DNA of 64,000 bases from Symbiodinium natans (taxonomy: Eukaryota; Sar; Dinophyceae; Suessiales; Symbiodiniaceae), in assembly GCA_905221605.1 (NCBI GenBank), contig CAJNDS010002064.1, positions 470,001 to 534,000 on the forward strand, in the 5' to 3' direction. The notes under the pieces were generated by a model. It was given only the letters and a program-made list of their open reading frames with translations, was not told the DNA's origin and searched no databases. Below are positions 9,899 to 20,962 of the stretch, one piece after another. Each line of letters starts with the position of its first letter. The stretch's first letter is position 1. A program made the translations under genes and the position numbers.

Positions 9899-10019
9899 GT
9901 TCTCATGCCTTTTGCGAAGCTGGTCGTGCTCATTAGCTATGCGCATCCGGCCCTGAGAATCAGTGGGCTTGCTTCACCTGGAGCCGTCAGGCAGCTACCA
10001 GTGTGTGTCCTATTCAATC

Positions 10020-10587
10020 GTGTTTTGTTATTATGTTGCTGTATATCTCAATCATGCTATTATTAACATCACTATATTATTATGCGATTTTAGTTTTCTG
10101 TGCTTTGGCTATCAAATTTCGTACTTTCATTGTCCAATACAGTTTCTCATTATGTGATATTGTTGTAGTGCTGAATTGTCGTATGTTAGATAAATATGAC
10201 TATTTCACAAAACTACTATTTTATTGTTAAACAAATTGATATTCTATCGTACCATTTTATTTGTACATTGTTATATTAGTATATTTCTTATTCCTATATA
10301 GATATTTTGTTTTTGTTGTGAAATTTACATTTTTCGAATATAATATGTTTTTACGTTATCTTATGTTTATAAATATTACTTTTTACATTGAATTAAAATG
10401 TAGTATTTTTATTCTCTTACCACATCATATATTGCTCTATTGTCTATTTAGCATACTGCATGAGCAAAAACAAGTTGTTATTCATATTTATATCTTCGTA
10501 CATGTTATACTCTTATTTTGTTCTGTGTTTTATAGATATTTCAATGTGATTACATAAGTATGTGAGTATATGTTCTTGTGTTTTCAG
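10020..10587 (+). other. Very AT-rich probable intron
   Basis: Extremely AT-rich sequence in a GC-rich surrounding, ending in a good acceptor (CTTGTGTTTTCAG) at 10587, after which coding-like sequence resumes. The 5' border is not located. Open frames inside are a by-product of composition. Confidence 0.5.
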
Positions 10588-11445
10588 ATTTTCGGCTCTT
10601 ACATTCTTATGGCAGCTGTGGGGCAATGCTGTCAGGGCACCCCACAAGGAGTGGTGCGCAAATATGTGTCGCATCTCACCGAAGCTTTTGGACCAGGGCG
10701 GTGCAGAAGATCTCGAAGTGGGCGACAGTCGATGTCTTCACTGCTGGGACGATCTGCGGGTTGTTTTGCCAGCCTCACTTGTACTTGGAGGCAGTTGCAT
10801 GGCTCGTGCAGCAGCATGCGCAGCAGCATGCGCAGCAGTGGCCTACAAAAGTGCTTGCATCTGCTTGCTGCAGATCAAGCTGCATGATGGCTTCTACTAT
10901 TTCATGGGCTATTGCGTTCCAGGCTCAGGAGGTGGACTCTTGTGCCGCAGGCGTAGATTCCAGTTGTTGACGCGTGCGAAATCACAGCGTCGACAGCGCG
11001 ATGGTAGTGAGGTTTTGAGTGTGATTGGCGCGCTGCTGATCGACTTGCCTGCTGAGCACAACACGGCCCGTTGTGTTCGTGCGTTCTGTCTGTCTGTAAG
11101 CTTCAGTCCAACTTGCTCTCTGAAGCTAGAGGCGGTGCTGATACGAACATGGGATGAGTACAGAATTGAAGCAACCTTTAGCCACATGCCAGCCTCGCAG
11201 AAGCGCGAGGGCACACAAGAATTGCCGGATGTCCATGACGATGGCGACAGCACTGCCTCAGCTCGACCACGTTCACCTGCCGGGTCCTTGGACCGTGGCT
11301 GAGGATACAATCTTTCAGTGTTCCAGTGTGTGCCAAAATCCACGAGGCGCTGCCAGTGGCTGCCAGTATATTGGCCATCGGGACTGTAGCAAGCATGGCC
11401 TTGCTGCCCCTGATGAAGGCCCGATTTGCCATAGGGCGAACCTGA

Positions 11446-12746
11446 ATCGCAAGGATAATGGACTATAGTATACGAGAGACCCAATCTAGACTAGACAACG
11501 GATGGCCAGAGAGAGAAGTATATAGCGTCATCATTTCTTTGACTATGCCAAGGCCATGCGTCCTATATAGCTGACAGCGCAAGCTTGAAGAAGCTGCCCA
11601 TCTCACCACAACATGTCAAGAACCGGCAAAGCAGCGCTGCGTATCCGGAGCTGCGCACATCTTCCACATTCTACGCACACGATGGCGACACCTTTAGCAC
11701 GAAACGACGCTCCGAAACCAACGACAGTTTCGAGAGGAGGAAGCTGCCGAACACCCGGAATGCCTGTGGCTGCTGACACATTTACCGCAGAGAGAGGAGG
11801 ATCCAAAGACGACAAGACGCGAGGGCGGCGACCACGAGCCGTGTGCAGAGCGAAGGTGGCCACCGCTGAGATTCGAGGGTGCAGAAACAACTGCAGTTCT
11901 GAGAATGGACGGCGACATGCGAGTCACACCCAGGGGGTTTCCTGTTTTTGAATTTAAGGGCCGAAAATGACGACATCTTCGAGGATGGCGACGACTACAT
12001 GCCACACAGGCGAACCAAGCAGGTTGTCACTTTTGAACCGCAAGTCTTGTCCAACTGCGCTCGCCGGCTGATCAACTGTCATCTAGCATCAAAGTCGTGA
12101 GAGAGTCCTACTTTGTACTGAGTGAGAATGGTTTAGGGACGAGTGTCAGCTCTCGGCCGCATAAATTCAAGAGTGTGTTGAATTGTTGTTTCATCCCGGC
12201 CTGCGCCCCCCCAAAACCTGCTCCCTACACCCTAAACCCTAAACCCGAAAACGAATCTGGCAGTGACGCTGTTGGCTTCACTTGTTCCCGGTCGCGGCAG
12301 GTAACCTTTCCTCTCATCGGTCTGGACGCGAGCGTGTCCATCGTCATGTTGGTTGCTTCCTTGTGGGAGTCTACACTGCAAACAGATGCCACACGAACTG
12401 CTTTTCTTTAGCAGGACAGAAAAGCTGACGGCTTAATCAGAAGGCACTTTCACTCCCGATCGTCAGGAAGACCGATTAGGGTGTAGGAGTTCATTCAGCC
12501 GCGTTTGGGGTTTAGCGTTGCGATATCTTCCAGGGATGACAGTAGGTTGCTTCATGCAATCCAGGCCCTCCTCGTTTTGCGACCAGCCTCCCATTGTTTG
12601 ACGATGTGTTTTCTCGATCGCGCCCTGCCCTATTAACCCCCCTATAAACCCACATTTACCTTGTAAACCCCAATAATACACCCCTATAAACCCATATTGA
12701 CCCTTATAATACATGGTCACGTCCGCTGGCTTTCTTTCTCAGCGTA
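11446..12746. other. No gene recognised
   Basis: GC-rich, with overlapping open frames on both strands (11603-12005) and no motif. Heptamer traces at 12229-12246. At 12625-12715 the word CCCCTATAAACCC recurs. Nothing else can be supported. Confidence 0.4.
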
Positions 12747-12853
12747 GGGGGTTTTACGATATTCGGGGTACCCTTTTTTGGGTTCCTTATTGTAGGGGGA
12801 TCCTACAAATTTGGGGGGTTTTACAAAAGGGGTCCCTTATTTTCGTAAACCCC
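12747..12853. mobile_element. Introner-like element, family F, copy 5
   Basis: It starts GGGGGTTTTACGATATTCGG and ends TTTTCGTAAACCCC. A second GGGGTTTTAC lies inside, suggesting a nested or tandem copy. Confidence 0.65.
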
Positions 12854-12959
12854 TATATGTTCTGCCTGTGCCCAGTTCTTGGCCTTAGGACAAGGGCTTC
12901 GCTGGCGCAGCTGTGTGTTTCGCTGCTTGGCTGCTGAAGCCATACATGAGACCTGTGAT

Positions 12960-13479
12960 GAGGTGCTTGCAAGTATAATATTGCAAGCATAACAATACAA
13001 AAACTTACAAAAGATGATAACCTGAGAATATAGCTATAATCATAATAACTAGAATCATCTAACAATACACTTACAAACATGTATACATACATATATATAT
13101 GTGTATAACAAGAAAAGTAGTAATGACAAAAAGTATGATTCAACCAAGGCCCTGGTGCTTCTCCTCGTGCCCGTCGTGGACGTGGCGCTGTGCGCAGCGG
13201 CCACTGGCCGCTGCAATCCGGCCCGAACCTCGGGCGAGGGCATCAACAGGGTTTAGGGTTTCGGGTTTAGGGTTTAGGGTTTAGGGTCAGAGCAGCAACA
13301 GAGCAGCAACAGTGACGAACTCGTTTCCGCGGACTGAACGGCTTTCTCCGCGGCAAGGCATCGTGCCAGTGTTCGGGCTAGGAGGCGTGACCCGTTGTGA
13401 ACTGAGGTGCCAGCGGGGCTCAGGCACCAGTTGGCCAAAGCAAGAAGCAAGGTTGAGATCCAGGCGTGTTTGTTCGCAG
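12960..13479. other. AT-rich tract, then GC-rich sequence with a short heptamer block
   Basis: AT-rich from 12960 to 13140. TTTAGGG heptamers lie at 13248-13288, bounded by ATCAACAG and GCAGCAACAG. No product is recognised. Confidence 0.4.
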
Positions 13480-13983
13480 GCCCTGGTTTCGGGATTTCGC
13501 CATGCTGGATGTGTACGCGCTGGCCTGCGTTGTCGTGTTGTCGGCAGTGATCCTTGGAGAAGCAGGTCATGTTTCATTCACGCATCTCTCTCTTGTGATT
13601 CTTGTGTCCAAGGACTGCTTTGAACAACGACCTTCATTTGCACCTACTGCCTGCTGGGTGGGTCTTGTGTTCGCTGACGGTGCCATGGGTAGCTTCTTGG
13701 CCTTGAGCTGGAATCTACTGCGGAGGCTTTGTGGTCACCCACCTATAAGTCCCTTACTTACCCAAAAATACGGTCATAATTGGGTTCTAAGTGCAACTAC
13801 TATTTGATTAGTAAGTACCATGAACCTCCAAGTGCTGCGGCGGTTTTGTGTTGTGCCGGTATCGGAATTCCGCTGCTGGCTTGCCACTGGCGACTGAGGT
13901 GTTTTCTTGGGCCAGGCCTTGCAACTAGCTCGCCAGCAGCACCAAGGGCCTGCCACTCCAGGCTCACCAAGGGGGACCTCTGA
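13480..13983 (+). CDS. PqiA-like membrane protein, C-terminal exons
   Basis: Exon 13480-13719 follows a TTCGCAG acceptor and reads WFRDFAMLDVYALACVVVLS, which resembles the W-S-M-V-D-V-x-x-x-A segment and the following helix of PqiA-like proteins. Exon 13833-13983 continues AAAVLCCAGIGIPLLACHW to a TGA. The intron 13720-13832 is a family I element; GC-AG removal gives one continuous hydrophobic stretch (SFLALSWNLL into AAAVLCC). It could be the end of a second gene, or of the same gene family as 9.7-11.4 kb. The N-terminal part is not identified. Assignment rests on one motif plus hydrophobicity. Confidence 0.35.
13720..13832 (+). mobile_element. TIR element, family I, copy 2, used as a GC-AG intron
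   Basis: The right end GTACCATGAACCTCCAAG matches the copy at 8242-8379. CTGCGG flanks both sides (13718 and 13835). The left exon ends in phase 2 and the right exon supplies the third base, so the frame is restored. Confidence 0.6.
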
Positions 13984-16903
13984 TACCCCCCGCCCCGGTT
14001 GTTGGAAGTTTCGCAGGGGGGCTCCTTAAGACTATATAATAATCATCATCATCATCATAATAAGAATAAGAATAAGAAGAATAATAAGAGTTTGGGCAAA
14101 GTATGCAGAGTTCTTTGACAGGAGCGCATGACTTCAGCTCCCCTGAGGCCGTGCGGGCCTTGCAAAAGAGTTTCGCGAATTTTGCCCTGGTGGGACGAAG
14201 CAAGTACAGGAGGCCAAAGACCCTGCTTTCACATGCTGACAAGAAGCATTGGAGAGCCCAGGGCCACCTTCGGGCTAGCGCCCCGAAGTCCAGTCTCAGG
14301 AGGTACACGTTGTGCAGAGAAGTCCGAATGATGGATGCCTCATCCCGCTTTGCCACCACACAGAGGCTCGCTAATGCAGGATTATGCAGGTGCCGACATG
14401 GAAGAGCCATGTAGCACAACTGCCCAGCAGCCCTCAAAACGAGGGATTCAGCACGTTGGGTCTCAGAGCCAGGGGAGAAAGTCACGACAGGCCGCGGTCC
14501 CCGTAGTGCATGCTCCACCTTTTGGCTCTCGGACTTCTTTAGCTTCCCGTTCCTTAGCACTGCCAGGCCCAAGCACGAAAGACTGGCCAAGCAGCTCCGT
14601 GCTACACCGAAGGCTTCAGAGGCATCCGTATGCTGTCCTGTTCTAAGGCTTCTTGTAGTCGTGCTTCGCGAAGCAGTTGAGGTAGCAGGGGGCCGGGCTA
14701 TGTGTTTGCAACGTGCAAGAGGTTGTGGCAGCTGTAGCGAAGTCTGAAGAGAGTGAGCTGTGCCTGCCCCAGATCTCTCAGATCTCAGATCTCATTGTTG
14801 CGAAAGGGCACGGGCACCCTAAACCCTAAACCTTAAACCCTAAACCCTAAGCCCTAAGCCCTAAACCACAGTTTTTATGTGCCGCGAGTCAGGAAGCGGA
14901 TGCCCGTGGGTGCCCTTGCCAGAGCTTTGACTTCGCTTGCCAGTGCCCCTTGGCCACCAGAGACCTGCTATTGCTACTAGCTGCTACTAGCTGGGTTTTG
15001 GGTTTAGGGTTCAGGGTTCAGGGTTTAGGGTTTAGGGTTTAGGGTTTTCGTGGCCCCAGCTGATTTGGTCAGAGTCTGGGTTCAAAAAAAGGGTTTAGGG
15101 TTTAGGGGCCCTAAACCCTGAACCCCAAACCCCAAGAGCGGAGCACAGGTCCCCGCGGCCGGGTCTCGTGACAGCCAAGTTGGGGCCACAGCAATCGGTC
15201 GGCGAGTCGACGCAGGCTCAATGCAGGCAAACTAGGGCCTTAGGGTTTAGGGATGTTTAGGGTTTAGGGTTATCGGTGGATCTTTTCATCCAAAGGGCCA
15301 AAGGGAATGCGCTTCAGAGCTTCACGGTTTGTTTTCACTGTTTGCAAGTCAGGACGACGGGCTTCACTGCGTTGTTACGCCCACGGGCCCTAGGATAGGA
15401 TTTGTGAATTACTGGCACCTAGATGGACAAAGGCGCAATCGAGATCAGTCGCGAAGTGGTGTTGAACAGGAGCTCGCAGGATTCCATGTGTTGTTGGAAC
15501 TGTGAGCTGGAGCCGTCCGAGTCTTGCGCAGCCGCATGGCCTAAGGGCGACGAAGCCACGGCTGCCCAGATCCGACTACTGGCAGCTTTGCCCTGTGCTC
15601 ATGGCCGCCGCGAGGTTTGATTGCAATGTCGAGCCTGCAGGAAAATGTTGGACTTGATCTCTCCAAAAAAAAAGGGCCGTTGAGCTGCAGAAAGTGCCAA
15701 GGCGTGAAGTCAACAACAATGAGGAGGATATCGTGCTCATGCCCGCGTAGTATCAAAGTTGCTGATGCAGCGATGCTTTACATATCATAGACAGGACCTG
15801 ACCACGGACGCATGGAAATCCTAAAGCCTTGCATCACCAAAGTCAAGAATCCTAGCACATAGAGACCACACAGCTTCTCTTCCGGCATTGACTGTGGAAT
15901 TAACCTTAACCCAAAGTTTGGATAGGTTGGCCCCATGGCTTCATAAAGTCTCATTCAAGATTGCGGCCTGTAGTTCTGAACCCACATACTGTGAGGAGAA
16001 CGTTGACATCCCTGCACCGGAACTCTTGCATTCCGCCGAGAAGGCGAAGCAGCTGGATTGCGACACATTTCGGCCGTGCCTCATGTTTGGCGGTCAGAGC
16101 ACGGTATCCTACGTGATCATTCTGCGCCGACGCACGCAGGTGCTCGACCTGGGAGGCGGGCGCGCCCCCGAACTGACCGTTTCTGCCATGCATGGATGAG
16201 TTGCGCAGAGGTGATGACCCGGATGACACGGTCCTGGTGCAGCGCACCGCGGCCGGTCACCATGGTGCAGCATTGTACTGAATAATGAGATGGCACTGCG
16301 CAGTGCACAGCGCGTGATTGTGCCAGGGGCACGTTTAATTCAATCCCTAAACAGTCGAACCGCCGATCATGTCATTCGGAATTTTAGTCTCTGTGCGACA
16401 CACTGTCCTCCTGCACACAAAGCCAGACGCAAGACATTCAAGATTGCCCTCAGCCCTAGCTTTCCTGGTATCGTTTGCAGGCTGCCAGGGTGCTTGCTGG
16501 CAAGGCACTCAAGGGCGCCGCGCAGCACCAAGGTGGAGCAGCCCTCGGTCTGCACTCCGCCCGGCTCGAGTTTTCAGAGACGGCACCATTGCTTGGAAGC
16601 TCTTTTGGACTTCAGAAGTCTACTTAGGTATCCCATAGAATCCCTCTGAGAATCACCAGAACCCACCTCAGGAACCCTACTTACTAAGTCACAAGAGCTT
16701 CGAAGCATACATTGGTCATGACCATGAAGCTAAGCAGGGCCTCGCGGTGCGACTTAAGGGTTTAGGGTTTAGGGTTTAGGCAAAAAGGGTTTATATTAGG
16801 GTTTAGGGGTTTGGCTTCTTTGATCGCCGTCAGATTCCTAGGACTTGAGGAAGCTGGCTTCACGCTTCCGGACGTGTCCAGGCCAAGATTGAGGGGTTCA
16901 CAT
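13984..16903. other. No firm gene; heptamer blocks and ambiguous open frames
   Basis: The stretch 13964-14590 is open on the minus strand and 14103-14646 on the plus strand; neither has a recognisable domain. Heptamer blocks lie at 14816-14868 (CCCTAAA), 14995-15045 and 15090-15130 (mixed, flipping direction), 15240-15270 and 16757-16810. A small exon-like piece reading VFRDGTIAWKLFWTSEVYL ends at a GTATCC donor near 16625. Confidence 0.4.
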
Positions 16904-17005
16904 GGGGTTTCCGAAGTTTGGGGCACCTTGTTGGGGTTCTTGTTATAACTGGATCCTACGATTTGGGGGTCTAGCTTGGGGGTTCCTTATTCTCGTAACC
17001 TGCCC
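16904..17005. mobile_element. Introner-like element, family F, copy 7
   Basis: It starts GGGGTTTCCGAAGTTTGGGG and ends TTCTCGTAACCTGCCC, with TGGATCCTACGA and GGGGTTCTTG blocks as in other copies. Confidence 0.5.
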
Positions 17006-19547
17006 AGAAACACGAACAAGGTGCCTGTTATTAATATTTAGGGGACCCAAAACAATGGACCAGAATTTTGAGAACTGACCATAGATGATAATCATTGCAT
17101 GATTGATATTTTAATGTATATATATATATGGTGAGGTCCCAAAAGCCTTGTTAGAATCTTTGAATCGAAAGGCACACGAACCATGATCTATATCAACTGT
17201 ATGTCTTCAGTTAGCATTGTAGCAATCACCTGTGGGAAGAGCCATGGCTCAAGAATGATGGCCGTCCAGATAGCCAAACAGAGCAGGATCTGCTCAAGCA
17301 AAGACAAAGCATTGTTCCCAACCACCCGATTTCGAGCGGGGAAGGAGGGGTTGGGAACTAGGTGTTTGCGGGGCTTGGCGCTGGAAACCATGGTTCCCAA
17401 CCTCCCTTTTTCGGGCCAGGGGGGTTGGGAATCAAATGGATTCATGCTTTCGGCATGCCCTGGGGCTGGAAAGTACCATGCCAACAACGTGTGGCGTTGG
17501 CGCGTTTTGGGTCTCGGGGTTGGAAGTCATGGTTTAGACCCTGCTGGCGCTAGTACGGCGCCCAGCAAAAGGTGCACGAACCTGGCCTTTCCAGACAGTC
17601 GGTCATGCGCCAGCGCATTTGCTAGAAAAACAGGGGTCTTAGATGCAAATATACTACGTGCTCATTTCTTGTACGGGAGGCTTTCTGTTATCTTGGACAT
17701 GATGCGGCCCCCGCAACTACACGCATTCCGCGACACATGTTGGATGAGTAGCATTGTCAAAAACGACCACACATAGAAATATATAAATATATACACACAT
17801 GTATATGTGTAATTGTGAAAATGTATATGGCCTTGTTTCAGGCTCTTGGCGCTCCCCGGCGCGGCTGGGCGCGACGTGCTTTTGCCGCGATCCAAGAGTG
17901 CACGCTTTTGCGGGGTCGTTCAAAGGACCTGGGACTCGAAAGCGCGTAGCTCTTCGGTGCAGCCTTGTCCACATGAGCGAGATGTACTTCTGTAGTGGCG
18001 CAGTGGCGCAGTCATATCCGCAGACTTTCCATTCCAGTTTCAGTCTTGCTCGACCTGTCTGCGTTGGCCTTGTCGCTCAGGGCGACATCATGCGTCAAGC
18101 TGCGCGGGCCTGAGTGGGCTGCGGCTGCTGTGGCCACGTGTTGATCACATGCTCGTTTGTGTGTTCAGAACGCCTGTCCTTTTCTTGCCTGCCGCTCCTC
18201 CTTCTTTGCCGCGCCTCTCCCTCCGTCTCTGTCCCCGTCTTCGTCTGTGTCGCTCTCGCTCTCGCTCTGTTTATGTCCATATTGCCGTCTATGTCTCTGT
18301 GCTACTCTTTTTCCCTTGCTTCCTCGTCCGGGCTTTCGGTCTGAGTGGGCCGGGTGTCTGGTCGTCGAGGCTTGCGGCTGGGAACCTTCAACAACAGCGT
18401 GATGCCGAGCTCCAAGAAATTGTCGGCGACGCTAGTATGGCCAAGCACTCACAGGCAACAGTCAGCGATTCTGATTACTGTGAGCTGCAGCAGCGTAGAA
18501 TACTAGCACCCGGTCAGTGAGCGACAGGGGTTGGGAGGCATGCTCGAGCGAGATGATGTCAGGTTTTACGTGCTGCTGTCGCAAGGGGCAGCACAAACAC
18601 CGCAGCAGCTGCGGGTACCGCGATCCTCAAGACGCTTTCTGGAGGAGGCCCTTGGGGCTTCATCCTCTTGTCCTGGAGATGCCTGTGGCATCCTGAAGCT
18701 ACATTGCTGATTTCGGCCGGCTGGAGACATGATGGACATGGCCGGCTCAACTGTACGTAGACTAAGTCTACTGCCGGTCACCAGATGTGGAGAAGTTTGC
18801 TGAAGGTGGCCCTGCAGACCATGTTGCTGCCACCGATGATTGCGTTGAGACAGTGCGGAACTCAAATCCTTGTGTTCTCGACGTGCTTAAATTTAACACT
18901 GGCTGGGTTGTTCCTCCACGCGATTCCCTTGGCCAGTCTCCTACGCAGGTTCGAGAAGTGGCGCAGTCAGGTGTGAGGCCTGGAATGACTCGGAATGCAT
19001 TGCTGGTGGAGCGTTCCACTTGGGGCTGGCAGGCTGCCTGCCGCTGCGGCCTTGCTCAGGCGCGGCCGAGGGCAACACGTGGCTTCCACCTCCAGCTTTT
19101 TGCCCCCACAGATACAAGCAGCAACAGCAACAAGAAGTAATGCGGATCATGACTATAGTGATGAGACGAGTCGCAAGAGCTGAGTTAAGCTCAGCACTTT
19201 GTACTTAGAGGCAATGAAGATGAGGCAAACAACTGCCGAGCACAGATTGTAGGCCTACGGGTGTAGGGCCGGCCCCCCGCAGGCGAATGGCGGCCACGGC
19301 CAAACCGGTGAAGCTTGTTCTGGGCTCAGTTCTGCATGTGCGGCTTTGGCGAGTTGTCAAGTTGTGATATCCAGGGAGCCCAATGTCTCAACATTATGTC
19401 CCAGTGCAGGGCTCCAGTAAGCGCAGTGAAACATGTGAAGCTGGCGCGCTCGAAGTCAAAAACCGCAGCCGTGATCCCCTTGACTTCAGGCTGAAGCTTT
19501 GCTTGCACTGGCGCAGAAAGCAGGACCCGGGCAGGCCGGGGGAGCTT
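17006..19547. other. No gene recognised; paired small hairpins at 17.3-17.4 kb
   Basis: GTTCCCAACC (17314) pairs with GGTTGGGAAC (17349), and GGTTCCCAACC (17392) with GGTTGGGAA (17423): two similar stem-loops in tandem. TA-rich tracts lie near 17115 and 17765-17830. Open frames at 17183-17776, 18149-18520 and 18787-19140 have no motif or splice support that I can verify. Confidence 0.35.
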
Positions 19548-19620
19548 AGGGTTTAGGGTTTACGTAGGCGGGCGAGGTCTCTTGGAAAAGGGTTTACGTA
19601 GGGTTTAGGGTTTAGGGTTT
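19548..19620. repeat. Interrupted TTTAGGG block
   Basis: Heptamers with GTTTACGTAGG variants, upstream of the exon at 19723. Confidence 0.8.
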
Positions 19621-19722
19621 CTTTTTCCTGCGTCTTCATCCCAGATTCAATGCCTGCTGCCTTGACGTTGGAATCAGCGACGCCCCTTTTCGTCTGGCTT
19701 AGCTGCTTTGCTTCGGGCGCAG

Positions 19723-20962
19723 GCCGATGACCTGCAGGCTGTGGCCGAACTTCTTGCCAGCAAGGACTGCATGGTAAGCTCTTGTTCCTGTCTCCTGGTC
19801 AAAGGGTTTAGGGTTTAGGGTTCAGGGGTGGGTTCCTGGCGTGACTTTGCAAGCCAGTTGCAAAAAGGGTTAAGGGTTCAGGGTTTAGTTTAGGGAAGAA
19901 CCAAAATGCAACTGAAGATGTTTGGTGTCATGCTCAGGATTCATTCAACGACTTCACACCAGAGCTTTTGCTGGAAGCAGCCCTGCTGCGCCGCGTCTGC
20001 ATCCAGGTCATTAGCCGACTCACCGAGGGTGCGCTGGTCCAAGGTCGTCAAAGCACGACGCGCTTGAAGCGTTGGCGCGGGGAACCGTGCCGCTGGCATG
20101 CGTTTTCGGCCCCTAAACCCTTAATAAAAAAAAACCCTAAACTCTCTGCAGTTGCCCCGCGTAGCTTGCCAAACCCTGAACTCTAAACCCTAAACCCTAG
20201 ACCTTATCAACCCTAAACCCGAAGCAGCCTGCGTGCCCGATGTGCATGAACCTGGCTTACAAGGCTGAAAGTGATATAATAATATTTCAGTATATACAAT
20301 CATATAATAAAATATAGTGATACAGTATAATACAATAAAATAATATCATATAATACCGTACACATACTGGCTCAAAGCAAAGAGAAAGAGCTTGGCGTGA
20401 GCAGAGTGACAGCCAGGCTGCGGCTGCCGCCGGTGTTCTGGAGAAGTTGCACCTGGAAGAGGCCCATGTCCTAGGGTTTAGGGTTTAGGGTTTAGGGTTT
20501 AGGGTTTAGGGTTTAGGGTTACTTGGGAGTTTACGAACTAATAAGGGCCCTCATAGAAGACCCCCCAAACAGAACAGCATTCCCGGATAACAAGGACCCC
20601 AAGAAGGTACCCCTAATTTCGTAAACCCCCACTTGGGCGAGCTCAGAAGCTGAAAGTCAGAATATTCTGCGCCGGTCCAGAAACTACTGCCCGATGAGTC
20701 AGACAACAAAGTTCTGCGACGTGCGAACATGGTTCAGGAAAGAGCCATCCCTTGGGATAATCCCCAAAAAACTAGCAGCTCGAAATAGAAATCATAATAG
20801 GGGGTTGTAGAATCCCTATTAAGGACTCTTGCTATATATTTGTACGGGGGAACATCCCAAGCCATCCCACACCTGCGGGAATCGTTCTTCTGTTGTTCAC
20901 TTCCGGTGTGGATGCTCAATAGCAAGTCAACGTTATGTCGCGATCGACTCCTTCGAAATTAG
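19723..20962 (+). CDS. Introner- and array-split gene, product not recognised
   Basis: Exon 19723-19773 (ADDLQAVAELLASKDCM) is bounded by GGGCGCAG and by GTAAGC. Exon 19938-about 20100 continues DSFNDFTPELLLEAALL in the same phase. Further pieces: about 20225-20270 (QPACPMCMNLAYKAES, with a CPMC pair), about 20412-20470 (GVLEKLHLEEAHVL) and about 20670-20743 (VQKLLPDESDNKVLRRANM). After the G1 element the frame continues PHLRESFF to a TAG at 20962. Introns hold heptamer arrays (19774-19937, about 20110-20225, 20471-20520), element F8 and element G1. It is predicted largely helical and soluble. It might be one transcription unit with the gene at 21.6 kb, but a stop and about 700 bases lie between. 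Confidence 0.4.
19774..19937 (+). repeat. GT-AG intron carrying TTTAGGG-type heptamers
   Basis: GTAAGC donor, TGCTCAG acceptor, phase 0, 164 bp. Heptamer runs lie at 19803-19826 and 19866-19895. This is the cleanest case of a telomere-like block inside a canonical intron in the window. Confidence 0.6.
20270..20370. repeat. AT-rich microsatellite-like tract
   Basis: Repeated ATAATAT, TATAATA and similar words. Confidence 0.7.
20471..20520. repeat. TTTAGGG array, seven units
   Basis: Perfect heptamers between an exon-like piece ending EEAHVL and element F8. Confidence 0.95.
20528..20630. mobile_element. Introner-like element, family F, copy 8, with target duplication
   Basis: Inverted ends AGTTTACGAA and TTTCGTAAAC. 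ACTTGGG occurs just before (20521-20527) and just after (20631-20637), a 7-bp target duplication. GGACCCCAAGAAGGTACCCC near the right end is nearly identical in the copy at 21695. Confidence 0.75.
20752..20860 (+). mobile_element. TIR element, family G, copy 1, in a coding frame
   Basis: Ends TTGGGATAATCCCC and GGGGGAACATCCCAA are inverted repeats. The 8-bp duplication GCCATCCC flanks it (20744-20751 and 20861-20868). Exact removal restores VQERAIPHLRESFF. A GA-AG splice one codon shorter is also in frame; a strict GC-AG splice changes the frame. Confidence 0.7.

Larger units (their letters stand above)
9711..11445 (+). pseudogene. PqiA-like membrane protein gene, frame apparently broken
   Basis: Exon 1 (to 9811) reads TLGLILLLHQNGMWLAALII, and exon 2 (from 9899) reads VLMPFAKLVVLISY. 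Joined, they match the first helix pair of PqiA-type proteins (x-LAAL-x-S-x-x-x-P-x-x-K-L) without a gap. The 87-bp intron 9812-9898 is GC-AG. After an AT-rich intron, exon 3 (10588) reads RKYVSHLTEAFGPG, then KISKWATVDVF in another frame; this is the W-S-M-V-D-V-type motif of the family. Exon 4 (after GCTGCAG, about 10876) reads IKLHDGFYYFMGYC. A last segment reads LPVAASILAIGTVASMALLP to the TGA at 11443. The shifts near 10700 and 11320 need one-base changes, so this is a decayed gene or contains sequence errors. PqiA proteins are inner-membrane components of lipid-transport systems in bacteria; the role in dinoflagellates is unknown. Confidence 0.45.

Noticed and set aside
10003-10557. Small hydrophobic frames in the AT-rich island
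   Set aside because: Phe/Ile/Tyr-rich readings expected from AT-rich DNA; the segment behaves as an intron.
13964-14590. 208-codon minus-strand frame
   Set aside because: The plus strand is open over the same interval, no domain or splice signal decides between them, and one end is a TAA/TTA-type microsatellite.
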